A stretch of DNA of 8,295 nucleotides, from the NCBI GenBank assembly GCA_030668425.1, contig DAOUTY010000071.1:1-8295 (forward strand), read 5' to 3'. The notes below the pieces were generated by a model. The model was not told the origin of the DNA, made no database searches, and worked only from the letters and a program-made list of their open reading frames with translations. This stretch comes from Chloroflexota bacterium (GTDB taxonomy: Bacteria > Chloroflexota > Dehalococcoidia > SZUA-161). Of the stretch, positions 1 to 6,295 are shown one piece after another. How positions within the stretch are numbered: the stretch's first letter is position 1; the number at the start of each line of letters is the position of its first letter. A program made the position numbers and the translations under genes.

Positions 1-315
1 AGTCATCCCTGAATAGCTGGAAGTAATGATGAAAGTATTGCCGTCCAGGTAAGCGGGCAGGTCATAATCCCGATTAACTGAAATGGGCACCTTGCTCTCA
101 GCGGCAACCAGGCTGCTGAGCAGGTCGCCACCGATGGCGGAGCCGCCCATGCCTAGAACGACAACTTTGTCCACACTGGAATATTCTGGGGGCAGTTTGA
201 AGTCCAGAGCCTGTTGCCATGCCTTGAGGCACTGCTGGGGCAACTCACGGATGCGTCCTCGCATATCTGCAGGATCGAATTCTCTGTAAACCTTTGGATC
301 ATCAAGGTCTATCAT
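1..315 (-). CDS. Bifunctional phosphoglucose/phosphomannose isomerase, N-terminal part (3' end outside window)
   Basis: The reading frame is open from an ATG at 315-313 to the left edge and gives the first 105 residues. The stop codon is outside the window. It shows the first SIS (sugar isomerase) domain of the archaeal/Chloroflexi-type enzyme that interconverts fructose-6-P with glucose-6-P and mannose-6-P. The glycine-rich phosphate loop GMGGSAIGGDLL is at residues 55-66. The second SIS phosphate-binding segment, SSYSGMT at 99-105, carries Met where many SIS proteins have Asn (SYSGNT). The start follows the phosphohexomutase stop by three bases with no strong Shine-Dalgarno (only a weak GGCTGG), so translation is probably coupled. 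As the last visible gene of the cluster it would feed hexose-6-P to the mutase. Family assignment is solid; substrate preference between glucose and mannose phosphates cannot be read from this fragment. Confidence 0.88.
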   Translation of the reverse strand, partial: MIDLDDPKVYREFDPADMRGRIRELPQQCLKAWQQALDFKLPPEYSSVDKVVVLGMGGSAIGGDLLSSLVAAESKVPISVNRDYDLPAYLDGNTFIITSSYSGMT

Positions 316-318
316 TGT

Positions 319-1743
319 CTAAATACCAGCCAGTTCTTTTCCTGCCTCAAGAAGCCTTTCAACGTGTGCCGGTGAGTCGCTTTCGGCATATATGCGAAGC
401 AATGGTTCTGTTCCCGAGAGGCGGATGAGAAGCCAGCTTCCGTCGCTGAGCCGGAACCGAAAACCGTCAGAGGTATCAATACTGGCCACTTCAGTGTTGT
501 CGATCTGGCCGGGCTTTAGCTGATCCAGGCGCTGGACGATAGCCTCTCGTTTTTCTGAGGGGAAGTTGAGATCGGTCCGCTCGTAGTAATGAGGTCCTAC
601 CTTTTCATAAAGGTATTCGATTAGCTCTGACGGCTTCTTGTCCATCCTGACCATGAGGTCGAGCAAGTATAGCCCGGCCAGAATGCCGTCGCGCTCTGGT
701 ATGTGCCCCCTGAAGCCGAAGCCGCCGCTTTCCTCGCCTCCGATGAGGGCATTCTCGGCGATCATCAGGGGGCCGAGATATTTGAAGCCAACAAGTGTTT
801 CATACACAGGCACTGAGAAGAGCTCGCCCAGTCGGTAGACCATGTCTGTAGTGGTTATGGACTTGACGATGGCCCCTCGCTCCCCACGCACCTCCAGGAG
901 GTAGAGGGCGAGCAGTGCGAATACCTGAAGTGGTGTAATGAAGAAGCCGTTTTCATCCAGAGGGCCGATGCGGTCGGCATCACCATCGGTGGCCAGTCCG
1001 ATATCGGCTTTGATCTCACGTACCATTTCGGAGAGTTTGGTCAGGTTTTGGGCTATGGGCTCTGGTCGAACGCCTGGAAAGAGGGGATTTCGCTCAGAGT
1101 TGATCTCAATGACCTCTGTACTGCCGCCTGTTAGTAATTCGTTGAAGTAGCCTGCTCCGCTCCCGTACATGGAATCCACGGCTATCTTCAGGCCTGCCTG
1201 CCGTATCCGCTCAAGGTTGACCATCTCGGCTATGTGGCTCAAATAGACGGGCGCTGGGTCGTAGTACTCGATCAGCCCTTGTTCAAGGCCATCTGACAAG
1301 GGAAGGCGCTTTATCTCTCCGCCTGCCAGGATTTGCTCGATGTAGCCTTCTAGCTCGGTAGTCACTTCGGGCGAGGCACTGCCGGCATACTCTGGCTTAT
1401 ACTTGAAGCCGTTCCAGATGGCAGGGTTGTGGCTAGCGGTAATAATCACTGCGCCCGCTGCTCGCTTGACCACGATCGCGTAGCTTATCACCGGCGTGGG
1501 GGCCTCTTTGGGGTTAAGATATACTTTGATCCCATTGGCAGCGATCACTTCGGCTACAGCGTCGGCGAAATCCTCAGAGGCGAATCTGGTATCATAGCCT
1601 ATCAGTAAGCCCTGTGAATTGATCCCATGAGCGTGCAGGTAGTTCGCCACCGCCTGGGCACAAACGCGGACATTCTCAAAGGTGAAATCCTCGGCTATGA
1701 TACCTCGCCAGCCGTCTGTGCCGAACTTAATCGTTGGTGCCAT
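319..1743 (-). CDS. Phosphoglucomutase/phosphomannomutase (alpha-D-phosphohexomutase family)
   Basis: A 474-residue cytoplasmic enzyme that interconverts hexose-6-phosphate and hexose-1-phosphate through a phosphoserine intermediate. All four family signatures are visible and intact. The N-terminal KFGTDGWRG is at 6-14, the active-site loop TASHNP at 102-107 with catalytic Ser104, the Mg-binding DGDADR at 253-258, the sugar-binding GGEESGG at 335-341, and the phosphate-binding RLSGTEP at 441-447. Length is normal for the family. The ATG at 1743 is preceded by AGGA nine bases upstream, and this site overlaps the stop of the upstream nucleotidyltransferase gene (11-base gap). The neighbours (isomerase below, nucleotidyltransferase above) place it in the middle of a fructose-6-P to NDP-sugar route. 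Whether it prefers glucose, mannose or another hexose phosphate cannot be decided from motifs; a GlmM role is less likely because of the isomerase partner. Confidence 0.93.
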   Translation of the reverse strand: MAPTIKFGTDGWRGIIAEDFTFENVRVCAQAVANYLHAHGINSQGLLIGYDTRFASEDFADAVAEVIAANGIKVYLNPKEAPTPVISYAIVVKRAAGAVIITASHNPAIWNGFKYKPEYAGSASPEVTTELEGYIEQILAGGEIKRLPLSDGLEQGLIEYYDPAPVYLSHIAEMVNLERIRQAGLKIAVDSMYGSGAGYFNELLTGGSTEVIEINSERNPLFPGVRPEPIAQNLTKLSEMVREIKADIGLATDGDADRIGPLDENGFFITPLQVFALLALYLLEVRGERGAIVKSITTTDMVYRLGELFSVPVYETLVGFKYLGPLMIAENALIGGEESGGFGFRGHIPERDGILAGLYLLDLMVRMDKKPSELIEYLYEKVGPHYYERTDLNFPSEKREAIVQRLDQLKPGQIDNTEVASIDTSDGFRFRLSDGSWLLIRLSGTEPLLRIYAESDSPAHVERLLEAGKELAGI

Positions 1744-1754
1744 TATGTAATTTC

Positions 1755-2867
1755 CTAAAATGAGATGGCATTGTCTTCGATAGTACTCCCAGGCCAGATC
1801 CTGATACCGTGCTCTAGCCTGTTGCTACTACCGATAGCGGTATCATCGCTGATTATCGAGCCATCGATGACCCAGGTACTGTCGCCGACAACGCTATTGT
1901 TGCCTATGACGCTGTTTCTTACTGTTGCATCCTTGCCGAGTTTAACGTTTTGCCAAAGTATCGCCTCATCTATGATAGTGCCTTGTCCTACAGTGCACTT
2001 TGCCCCAAGGACAGCGGGGCCTGAAATTCGCGCGCCCTGCTCGACGGTGCAGCCTTGGCCTATTACCACCGGGCCGACGATTTTAGCTGAAGGGTGGATG
2101 TTGCAGTTGTCCTCAAGCCAGATGTCGTCGGCTATTGATTTGCCTGGGAAGCGGGCGATGGCTTTCCCCATAAGAATGTCGTGATGCAACTTCAGGTAGT
2201 CTTCGGGTACGCCGATGTCAATCCAGTAAGCATTGGAACGATAGCCGAAGAATGGAATGCCCCGCTCCACTAGATCAGGGAAAAGCCCGCGCTCCAACAT
2301 GTGGTGAACACCAGGAGGGATCAGGTCTAGCACCTCCGGTTCGAGTATGTAGGTGCCAGCATTGATCAGGTTAGTGGTCACTGTCTCCCTGCTCGGCTTC
2401 TCGATAAAGCACCTAACCCTGCCCTGTGAGTCGGTTTCAACTACTCCGTATGCAGTTGGATCCTCTACGGGGGTAAGTGCTATGGTAGCTTTGGCTTTGT
2501 GGTATCGATGAAACCGTATCATGTCGGTGAGGTCGAGGTCGGTGAAGATGTCACCGTTGAAGACGACAAAGGTATCGTCTAAGAATTGCTCTGCGTTCTT
2601 CACCGCGCCGCCGGTTCCCAGTGGCATTTCCTCGAACGCATAGGTCAGACTCATTCCTAAATCGCCGCAATCCCCAAAATGGCGCTGGATGCAGTCGGGA
2701 AGGTAGCAGATGGCGAGTATAACCTCGTCAATATGATGTCTCTTGAGGTTGTCGAGCATGTGCTCCAGGAACGGTTTGTTCACGATGGGGACCATGGGCT
2801 TGGGGATATTGCATGTCAGAGGGCGCAGCCGCAAGCCTTCCCCACCAGCGAGAATGATTGCTTTCAC
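1755..2867 (-). CDS. NDP-hexose pyrophosphorylase (mannose-1-P guanylyltransferase or glucose-1-P nucleotidyltransferase type)
   Basis: A 370-residue enzyme expected to join a hexose-1-phosphate to a nucleoside triphosphate, giving NDP-sugar and pyrophosphate. The N-terminal nucleotidyltransferase domain (about 1-230) begins MKAIILAGGEG and has the nucleotide-binding loop with LRLRPLT at 12-18 and PKPMVP at 22-27, the metal-binding NGD at 104-106, FIEKP at 154-158, NAGTY at 169-173 and WIDIG at 215-219. The C-terminal part (about 250-370) is a left-handed beta-helix of imperfect hexapeptide repeats (IGQGC, LGAKC, IGNNS and similar), as in GDP-mannose pyrophosphorylases. The loop reads GEGLR where GxGTR is usual, so Thr is replaced by Leu12. 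The start is GTG at 2867, supported by GAGG seven bases upstream and by the canonical N-terminus. It overlaps the metK stop in a GTGA, so translation is coupled. The mutase and isomerase next door favour GDP-mannose or a glucose nucleotide as product, but base and sugar specificity are inferred. Confidence 0.9.
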   Translation of the reverse strand: MKAIILAGGEGLRLRPLTCNIPKPMVPIVNKPFLEHMLDNLKRHHIDEVILAICYLPDCIQRHFGDCGDLGMSLTYAFEEMPLGTGGAVKNAEQFLDDTFVVFNGDIFTDLDLTDMIRFHRYHKAKATIALTPVEDPTAYGVVETDSQGRVRCFIEKPSRETVTTNLINAGTYILEPEVLDLIPPGVHHMLERGLFPDLVERGIPFFGYRSNAYWIDIGVPEDYLKLHHDILMGKAIARFPGKSIADDIWLEDNCNIHPSAKIVGPVVIGQGCTVEQGARISGPAVLGAKCTVGQGTIIDEAILWQNVKLGKDATVRNSVIGNNSVVGDSTWVIDGSIISDDTAIGSSNRLEHGIRIWPGSTIEDNAISF

Positions 2868-4096
2868 CCTTGGTCCTCGTCGGACACTAGTCCGGCCTCC
2901 GCCCTCAGTGTCGCCGCCTTGTCGATACGCTCCCAGGGGAGGTCAAGGTCATCGCGCCCGAAGTGCCCGTAGGCAGCGGTTTGCTTATATATCGGGCGGC
3001 GCAATTGTAATAACTCGATGATAGCCCCGGGGCGAAAATCGAAGTGCTTATTGATCAGGTTATGGATAGCTTCCTCATCCACCTTGGCTGTGCCGAAGGT
3101 CTCGATGGAGATAGAAATGGGGTGAGCTATACCAATGGCGTAAGATAGTAGGAGTTCTACGCGGTCGGCGAGCCCGGCGGCAACAATGTTCTTAGCCGCG
3201 TAGCGTGCAGCGTAGGCAGCGGAACGGTCTACTTTAGTAGGGTCTTTTCCCGAGAAAGCTCCTCCACCGTGTCTGGCAATTCCTCCGTATGTATCAACCA
3301 GTATCTTGCGTCCGGTGAGTCCGGTGTCTCCCATCGGCCCGCCGATGACAAATCGGCCGGTGGCATTGATATAGTATTTGGTTTTCTTGTCCAAGAGATA
3401 ATGAGGAATTACCTTCTCTATCACTAGTTCCAGTATATCCCGATGGAGAACATCGTTGCTGATGGTCTCGTTATGCTGGGCGGCGATAACTACGGCGTCT
3501 ACTCGTTTGGGGATCCCATACTCGTACTCAACGGTTACCTGGGACTTGCCGTCAGGGCGCAGGTAGGGGAGGGTTCCGTCTTTCCTCACTTGGGACAGAC
3601 GCTGGCATAGCTTGTGAGCCAGCGAAATTGGCAGTGGCATGAGTTCAGGGGTTTCGTTGCAAGCGAAGCCTATCATCATCCCCTGGTCGCCGGCACCGAG
3701 GGTTTCCCTATCGTTTGAATTGTCCTCTTTTTCCCGTGTCTCCAGCGAGTGTTCTACCCCTATTGCGATGTCGGGTGATTGCTCTTTAATCGAGACTATG
3801 ACACCGCAGGTCTCGCAGTCGAAGCCATACTTGGCACGGGTATAACCTACCTGGCAAACCGTGTCCCGAACGATCTGAGGGATATCAACATAGCAATCCG
3901 TGGTGATCTCTCCCATCACGATGACCATGCCGGTGGTCGCCATGGTCTCGCAGGCTACCCTGGCCATAGGGTCTTTAAGAATAATGGAATCCAGAACAGC
4001 GTCTGAGATGAGGTCGCAGAGTTTATCCGGGTGTCCCTCGGTGACTGATTCCGAGGTCATGAACAGTGAAGACGATTTCATGAATGTGGTGGTCAT
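2864..4096 (-). CDS. metK: S-adenosylmethionine synthetase (methionine adenosyltransferase)
   Basis: A 410-residue cytoplasmic enzyme that makes S-adenosylmethionine from methionine and ATP. Bacterial-type MetK signatures are all present: ESVTEGHPDK ending at 25, with the ATP/metal-contacting His22, Asp24 and Lys25; GAGDQG at 134-139; the glycine-rich GGGAFSGKD at 277-285 followed by DPTKVDRSAAY; and YGHFGR at 376-381. The protein is somewhat longer than the roughly 384-residue E. coli enzyme, partly because of an N-terminal lead of about 12 residues. The ATG at 4096 is chosen because AAGGAG lies six bases upstream; the Met at residue 6 lacks this support. It sits 16 bases after ahcY, the next enzyme of the same cycle, and its TGA stop overlaps the GTG of the nucleotidyltransferase gene. 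The identification is very secure. Confidence 0.98.
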   Translation of the reverse strand: MTTTFMKSSSLFMTSESVTEGHPDKLCDLISDAVLDSIILKDPMARVACETMATTGMVIVMGEITTDCYVDIPQIVRDTVCQVGYTRAKYGFDCETCGVIVSIKEQSPDIAIGVEHSLETREKEDNSNDRETLGAGDQGMMIGFACNETPELMPLPISLAHKLCQRLSQVRKDGTLPYLRPDGKSQVTVEYEYGIPKRVDAVVIAAQHNETISNDVLHRDILELVIEKVIPHYLLDKKTKYYINATGRFVIGGPMGDTGLTGRKILVDTYGGIARHGGGAFSGKDPTKVDRSAAYAARYAAKNIVAAGLADRVELLLSYAIGIAHPISISIETFGTAKVDEEAIHNLINKHFDFRPGAIIELLQLRRPIYKQTAAYGHFGRDDLDLPWERIDKAATLRAEAGLVSDEDQG

Positions 4097-4112
4097 TGGC
4101 TTCTCCTTGTCT

Positions 4113-5387
4113 TTAGGTTCCCAACTCCCAACTCGCCAAATATTTGCTCTGCTCTGGGGTCAGCGTGTCAATTGCAAAACCCATAGCATTGAGCTTGAGT
4201 CTGCCTATTTCGTTGTCCACTTCTTCAGGGACAGGGTAAACCTCGTGTGCAAGTGTTTTCCCTTCCTTAACCATGTGCTCCGCGCAAAGAGCCTGATTGG
4301 CAAAACTCATATCCATAACGCTGGCTGGGTGACCTTCAGCAGCGGCCAGATTGATCAGCCTGCCTTCTCCGAGGAGGAAGATATTCTTCCCGTCGGGGAA
4401 GGTGTATTGTTCCACAAATGGTCGAATCTGTTTCTTCTCCTCAGTAAGGCTCTCCAGTGCGGGGATGTTGATCTCTGCGTTGAAATGTCCGCTGTTAGCC
4501 ATGATTGCCCCGTCTTTCATTGCCAGCATGTGTTCTCTATTGATGATGTTCAGTCCCCCGGTTACAGTGATAAAGATGTCACCTGTCTTGGCTGCTTCGA
4601 GTAGGGGCATTACACGATAGCCATCCATGACTGCTTCCAGGGCGCTGATAGGCTGAACTTCGCATATTACGACGTGAGAGCCGAGCCCCTTCGCTCTCAT
4701 CGATGCTCCACGACCACACCAGCCATATCCACAGATTACCACTTGCTTCCCTGCCCAGAGGATGTTGGTAGCTCTGGTGATGCCATCGATAGTGCTTTGC
4801 CCGGTGCCATAACGGTTGTCGAAGTAGCGCTTTGTCTTGGCATTGTTTACTGCGATAATGGGGTATTTCAGCTTTTTATCGCGTTCCAGACTCTTCAATC
4901 TGATCACCCCTGTGGTAGTCTCCTCTGTTCCCCCGATTATGTCGCTGACGAGATCTCCGCGGTCTTTGTGAATCGATGCTACAAGGTCAGCGCCGTCGTC
5001 CATGGTGATATGAGGGCGGTGATTCAGGGCACTGCTGATATGCCTGTAATAGGTTTCGTTGTCCTCTCCTTTGATAGCGAAAACGGGGATACCGTGTTCC
5101 ACCACCAAGCAGGCTGCAGCATCGTCCTGAGTTGAGAGGGGGTTAGAGGCGCATAGAACTACCTCTGCACCACCAGCCTTGAGTGCAAGGGCCAGGTTAG
5201 CTGTCTCGGTGGTGATATGGAGGCAAGCAGAAATGCGAATTCCCTTAAGGGGCTTTTCCTTGGCGAACCTCTCTCCGATTAGGCGCAATACCGGCATCTC
5301 GCGGGCTGCCCACTGGATACGGAGTTCACCCGCTGAGGATAGGGATGGGTCTTTAATATCGCTGTTTACGGCCTTTTCCTTGCTCAA
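4113..5387 (-). CDS. ahcY: Adenosylhomocysteinase (S-adenosyl-L-homocysteine hydrolase), TTG start
   Basis: This NAD-dependent enzyme cleaves S-adenosylhomocysteine, the inhibitory by-product of methyl transfer, to adenosine and homocysteine. With the start chosen here it has 424 residues. Visible signatures are CLHITTETANL in the substrate domain, DNRYGTGQST ending at 199, the Rossmann NAD loop GYGWCGRG at 220-227, NSGHFNAEI at 298-306, and EGHPASVMDMSFANQAL near the C-terminus. The start is TTG at 5387 because AAGGAG lies seven bases upstream and the resulting N-terminus matches the family. A longer frame opens at a TTG at 5465 but has no good ribosome site and adds 26 non-family-like residues. 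The protein ends ASWELGT and lacks the lysine/tyrosine tail (DHYRY type) that reaches into the neighbouring subunit in long AhcY proteins, as is known for short archaeal and Thermotoga-type enzymes. It is the first gene of the tight cluster, 16 bases before metK. Confidence 0.96.
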   Translation of the reverse strand: MSKEKAVNSDIKDPSLSSAGELRIQWAAREMPVLRLIGERFAKEKPLKGIRISACLHITTETANLALALKAGGAEVVLCASNPLSTQDDAAACLVVEHGIPVFAIKGEDNETYYRHISSALNHRPHITMDDGADLVASIHKDRGDLVSDIIGGTEETTTGVIRLKSLERDKKLKYPIIAVNNAKTKRYFDNRYGTGQSTIDGITRATNILWAGKQVVICGYGWCGRGASMRAKGLGSHVVICEVQPISALEAVMDGYRVMPLLEAAKTGDIFITVTGGLNIINREHMLAMKDGAIMANSGHFNAEINIPALESLTEEKKQIRPFVEQYTFPDGKNIFLLGEGRLINLAAAEGHPASVMDMSFANQALCAEHMVKEGKTLAHEVYPVPEEVDNEIGRLKLNAMGFAIDTLTPEQSKYLASWELGT

Positions 5388-5499
5388 ACTGATTCTCCTT
5401 TGAGTTTTTTGCTCGCCTTTTCCCTCACGTATCAAACTGATCTGTAACCTGCTTGGGCATATCAAGCGTGACTCGTACTTAGTGTGATTAGAAAATGCC
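5388..5499 (-). other. Leader between the kinase gene and ahcY, with short nested pairings
   Basis: This 112-base stretch precedes the ahcY-metK cluster. On the transcribed strand I see a five-pair hairpin (GCTTG/CAAGC, 5467-5463 with 5455-5451) with the seven-base loop ATATGCC. An upstream GGCAT at 5499-5495 can pair with ATGCC of that loop, and an outer TCACG/CGTGA pairing (5471-5467 with 5429-5425) encloses the hairpin but shares one base with it. The ten-base sequence ATCAGTTTGA occurs twice (5441-5432 and 5393-5384), the second copy spanning the ahcY TTG. I do not recognise a known SAM or SAH riboswitch consensus and find no convincing promoter. Each helix is short enough to arise by chance, so a regulatory role is only a possibility. 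Confidence 0.3.
5395..5400 (-). promoter_or_regulatory. Shine-Dalgarno of ahcY, deciding a TTG start
   Basis: On the minus strand AAGGAG is followed by seven bases and then TTG at 5387-5385. The spacing is ideal and no ATG or GTG lies at a similar distance, so this site argues for TTG initiation rather than for the longer frame opening at 5465. Confidence 0.75.
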
Positions 5500-6159
5500 C
5501 TAGATCTCTTCTATGCCGACAATATACCAATCCTTGGGCGCATCGTACTGAGTATCGACTATTAGGTGGACGATGTCAAGATTAGGGTTCGATCGCTTGA
5601 GGTCGTCCAGGTCAACCTTTTCGAATGCCTTCTCGTTGTTTATGTAAGACTGCTCTGTCAGTGCGTTCGATTCGTAGTTCTCCCTAGTCCGTCTCAGTAT
5701 GCGTTCAATGGCTATCGCTCTCGGACATTGGGTTTGGAGGATAACAAACACCTGATTATGTTTGGCTGCTATTGCAGCAGCACGCCTCCTCAATGGTTGT
5801 GTGAAGAAGGTAGCATCGATTATCACCCCGTCGCCTTTCCCCACTATCTCCTCTGCCTGCTGCAAGGCCTTGTTGTAGACCATCATTCGTTTGTCCATAT
5901 CGGAGGCGACCTTTTCGTCGAATATGTCCTCGTTCTTCAATACTTCTCTTCTAATCACGTCGGTTCGCACGATAGGATAGCCCTTAATTCTCGATATCTC
6001 TTGGCTCATTCTGGTCTTACCGGTGACGGGGAGGCCACAGGTGATGAATAAGGCTCCAGAGCCCAGCTTGGCCTCTATGAATTTCGCAAACGGCTCTTTC
6101 AATTCGTCGCCTCCCGATGATTTGCCTCTAAACTGTTCCGGGGAGTTGTGCGCCGACAT
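5500..6159 (-). CDS. P-loop kinase-like protein (COG0645-type, AAA/zeta-toxin fold)
   Basis: A 219-residue predicted ATP-dependent kinase of unknown substrate. The Walker A loop GLPVTGKT is at 42-49 after a hydrophobic strand (ALFIT). RTDVIRRE at 66-73 has the Asp typical of the substrate-side helix in this family. GVIIDATF at 111-118 is the Walker-B-like strand, and an arginine-rich lid (RILRRTRENYES) follows at about 153-164. The first 30 residues are polar and not family-like. The ATG at 6159 is the natural first start but has no clear Shine-Dalgarno. Upstream on the same strand is the COG2187 phosphotransferase-like gene. In many bacteria these two domains are one protein with this domain at the C-terminus, and the gene order here matches. 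Separate chains acting on a common substrate are therefore likely, but no substrate can be named. It ends 112 bases before ahcY. Confidence 0.83.
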   Translation of the reverse strand: MSAHNSPEQFRGKSSGGDELKEPFAKFIEAKLGSGALFITCGLPVTGKTRMSQEISRIKGYPIVRTDVIRREVLKNEDIFDEKVASDMDKRMMVYNKALQQAEEIVGKGDGVIIDATFFTQPLRRRAAAIAAKHNQVFVILQTQCPRAIAIERILRRTRENYESNALTEQSYINNEKAFEKVDLDDLKRSNPNLDIVHLIVDTQYDAPKDWYIVGIEEI

Positions 6160-6295
6160 TCGCTGTGAGAAACCCCAGGGCCCTATCCGATCGCATGGAA
6201 TGGTAAGTATATCGGATTAAGAACCGATTACGGGTGTATAACGAGAGATTACGAGGAGCTTGCAGACAACTGCAATTCAGGGTCAGCGGTCAGAT
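6160..6295 (-). other. Palindrome-rich gap between the two kinase-family genes
   Basis: This 136-base gap holds several inverted repeats. One is TTGCAG/CTGCAA with a four-base spacer (6260-6275). Another is ATCGG/CCGAT with an eight-base spacer (6211-6228). ATCCGAT at 6185-6191 can instead pair with ATCGGAT at 6211-6217, giving a mutually exclusive fold. The eight-base palindrome AGGGCCCT is at 6177-6184. No T-run follows any of them on the minus strand, so none looks like an intrinsic terminator. A weak promoter reading for the downstream kinase is TTGCAG (6275-6270), 18 bases, then TAATCT (6251-6246). There is also a tandem GGTCAG at 6281-6292 (plus strand). The role is undecided. Confidence 0.3.

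Noticed and set aside
1765..2184. Plus-strand open frame of 139 codons antisense to the beta-helix part of the pyrophosphorylase
   Set aside because: Low-complexity Leu/Ser/Thr-rich translation opposite a repeat-rich coding region; shadow of the hexapeptide repeats.
3900..4604. Long plus-strand open frame (234 codons) antisense to metK and ahcY, crossing their gap
   Set aside because: Its sequence is the mirror of two strongly conserved genes, shows no domain, and has no ribosome site; it is a shadow frame.
5463..5465. ahcY start at TTG 5465, giving 450 residues
   Set aside because: No adequate ribosome site and the extra 26 residues do not resemble the family, whereas TTG at 5387 has AAGGAG seven bases upstream.
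5566..6051. Plus-strand open frame of 161 codons antisense to the P-loop kinase
   Set aside because: No recognisable domain, and the minus-strand gene has intact Walker A and B motifs.
6177..6275. Intrinsic terminator after the COG2187 gene
   Set aside because: The inverted repeats there are not followed by a T-run on the minus strand.
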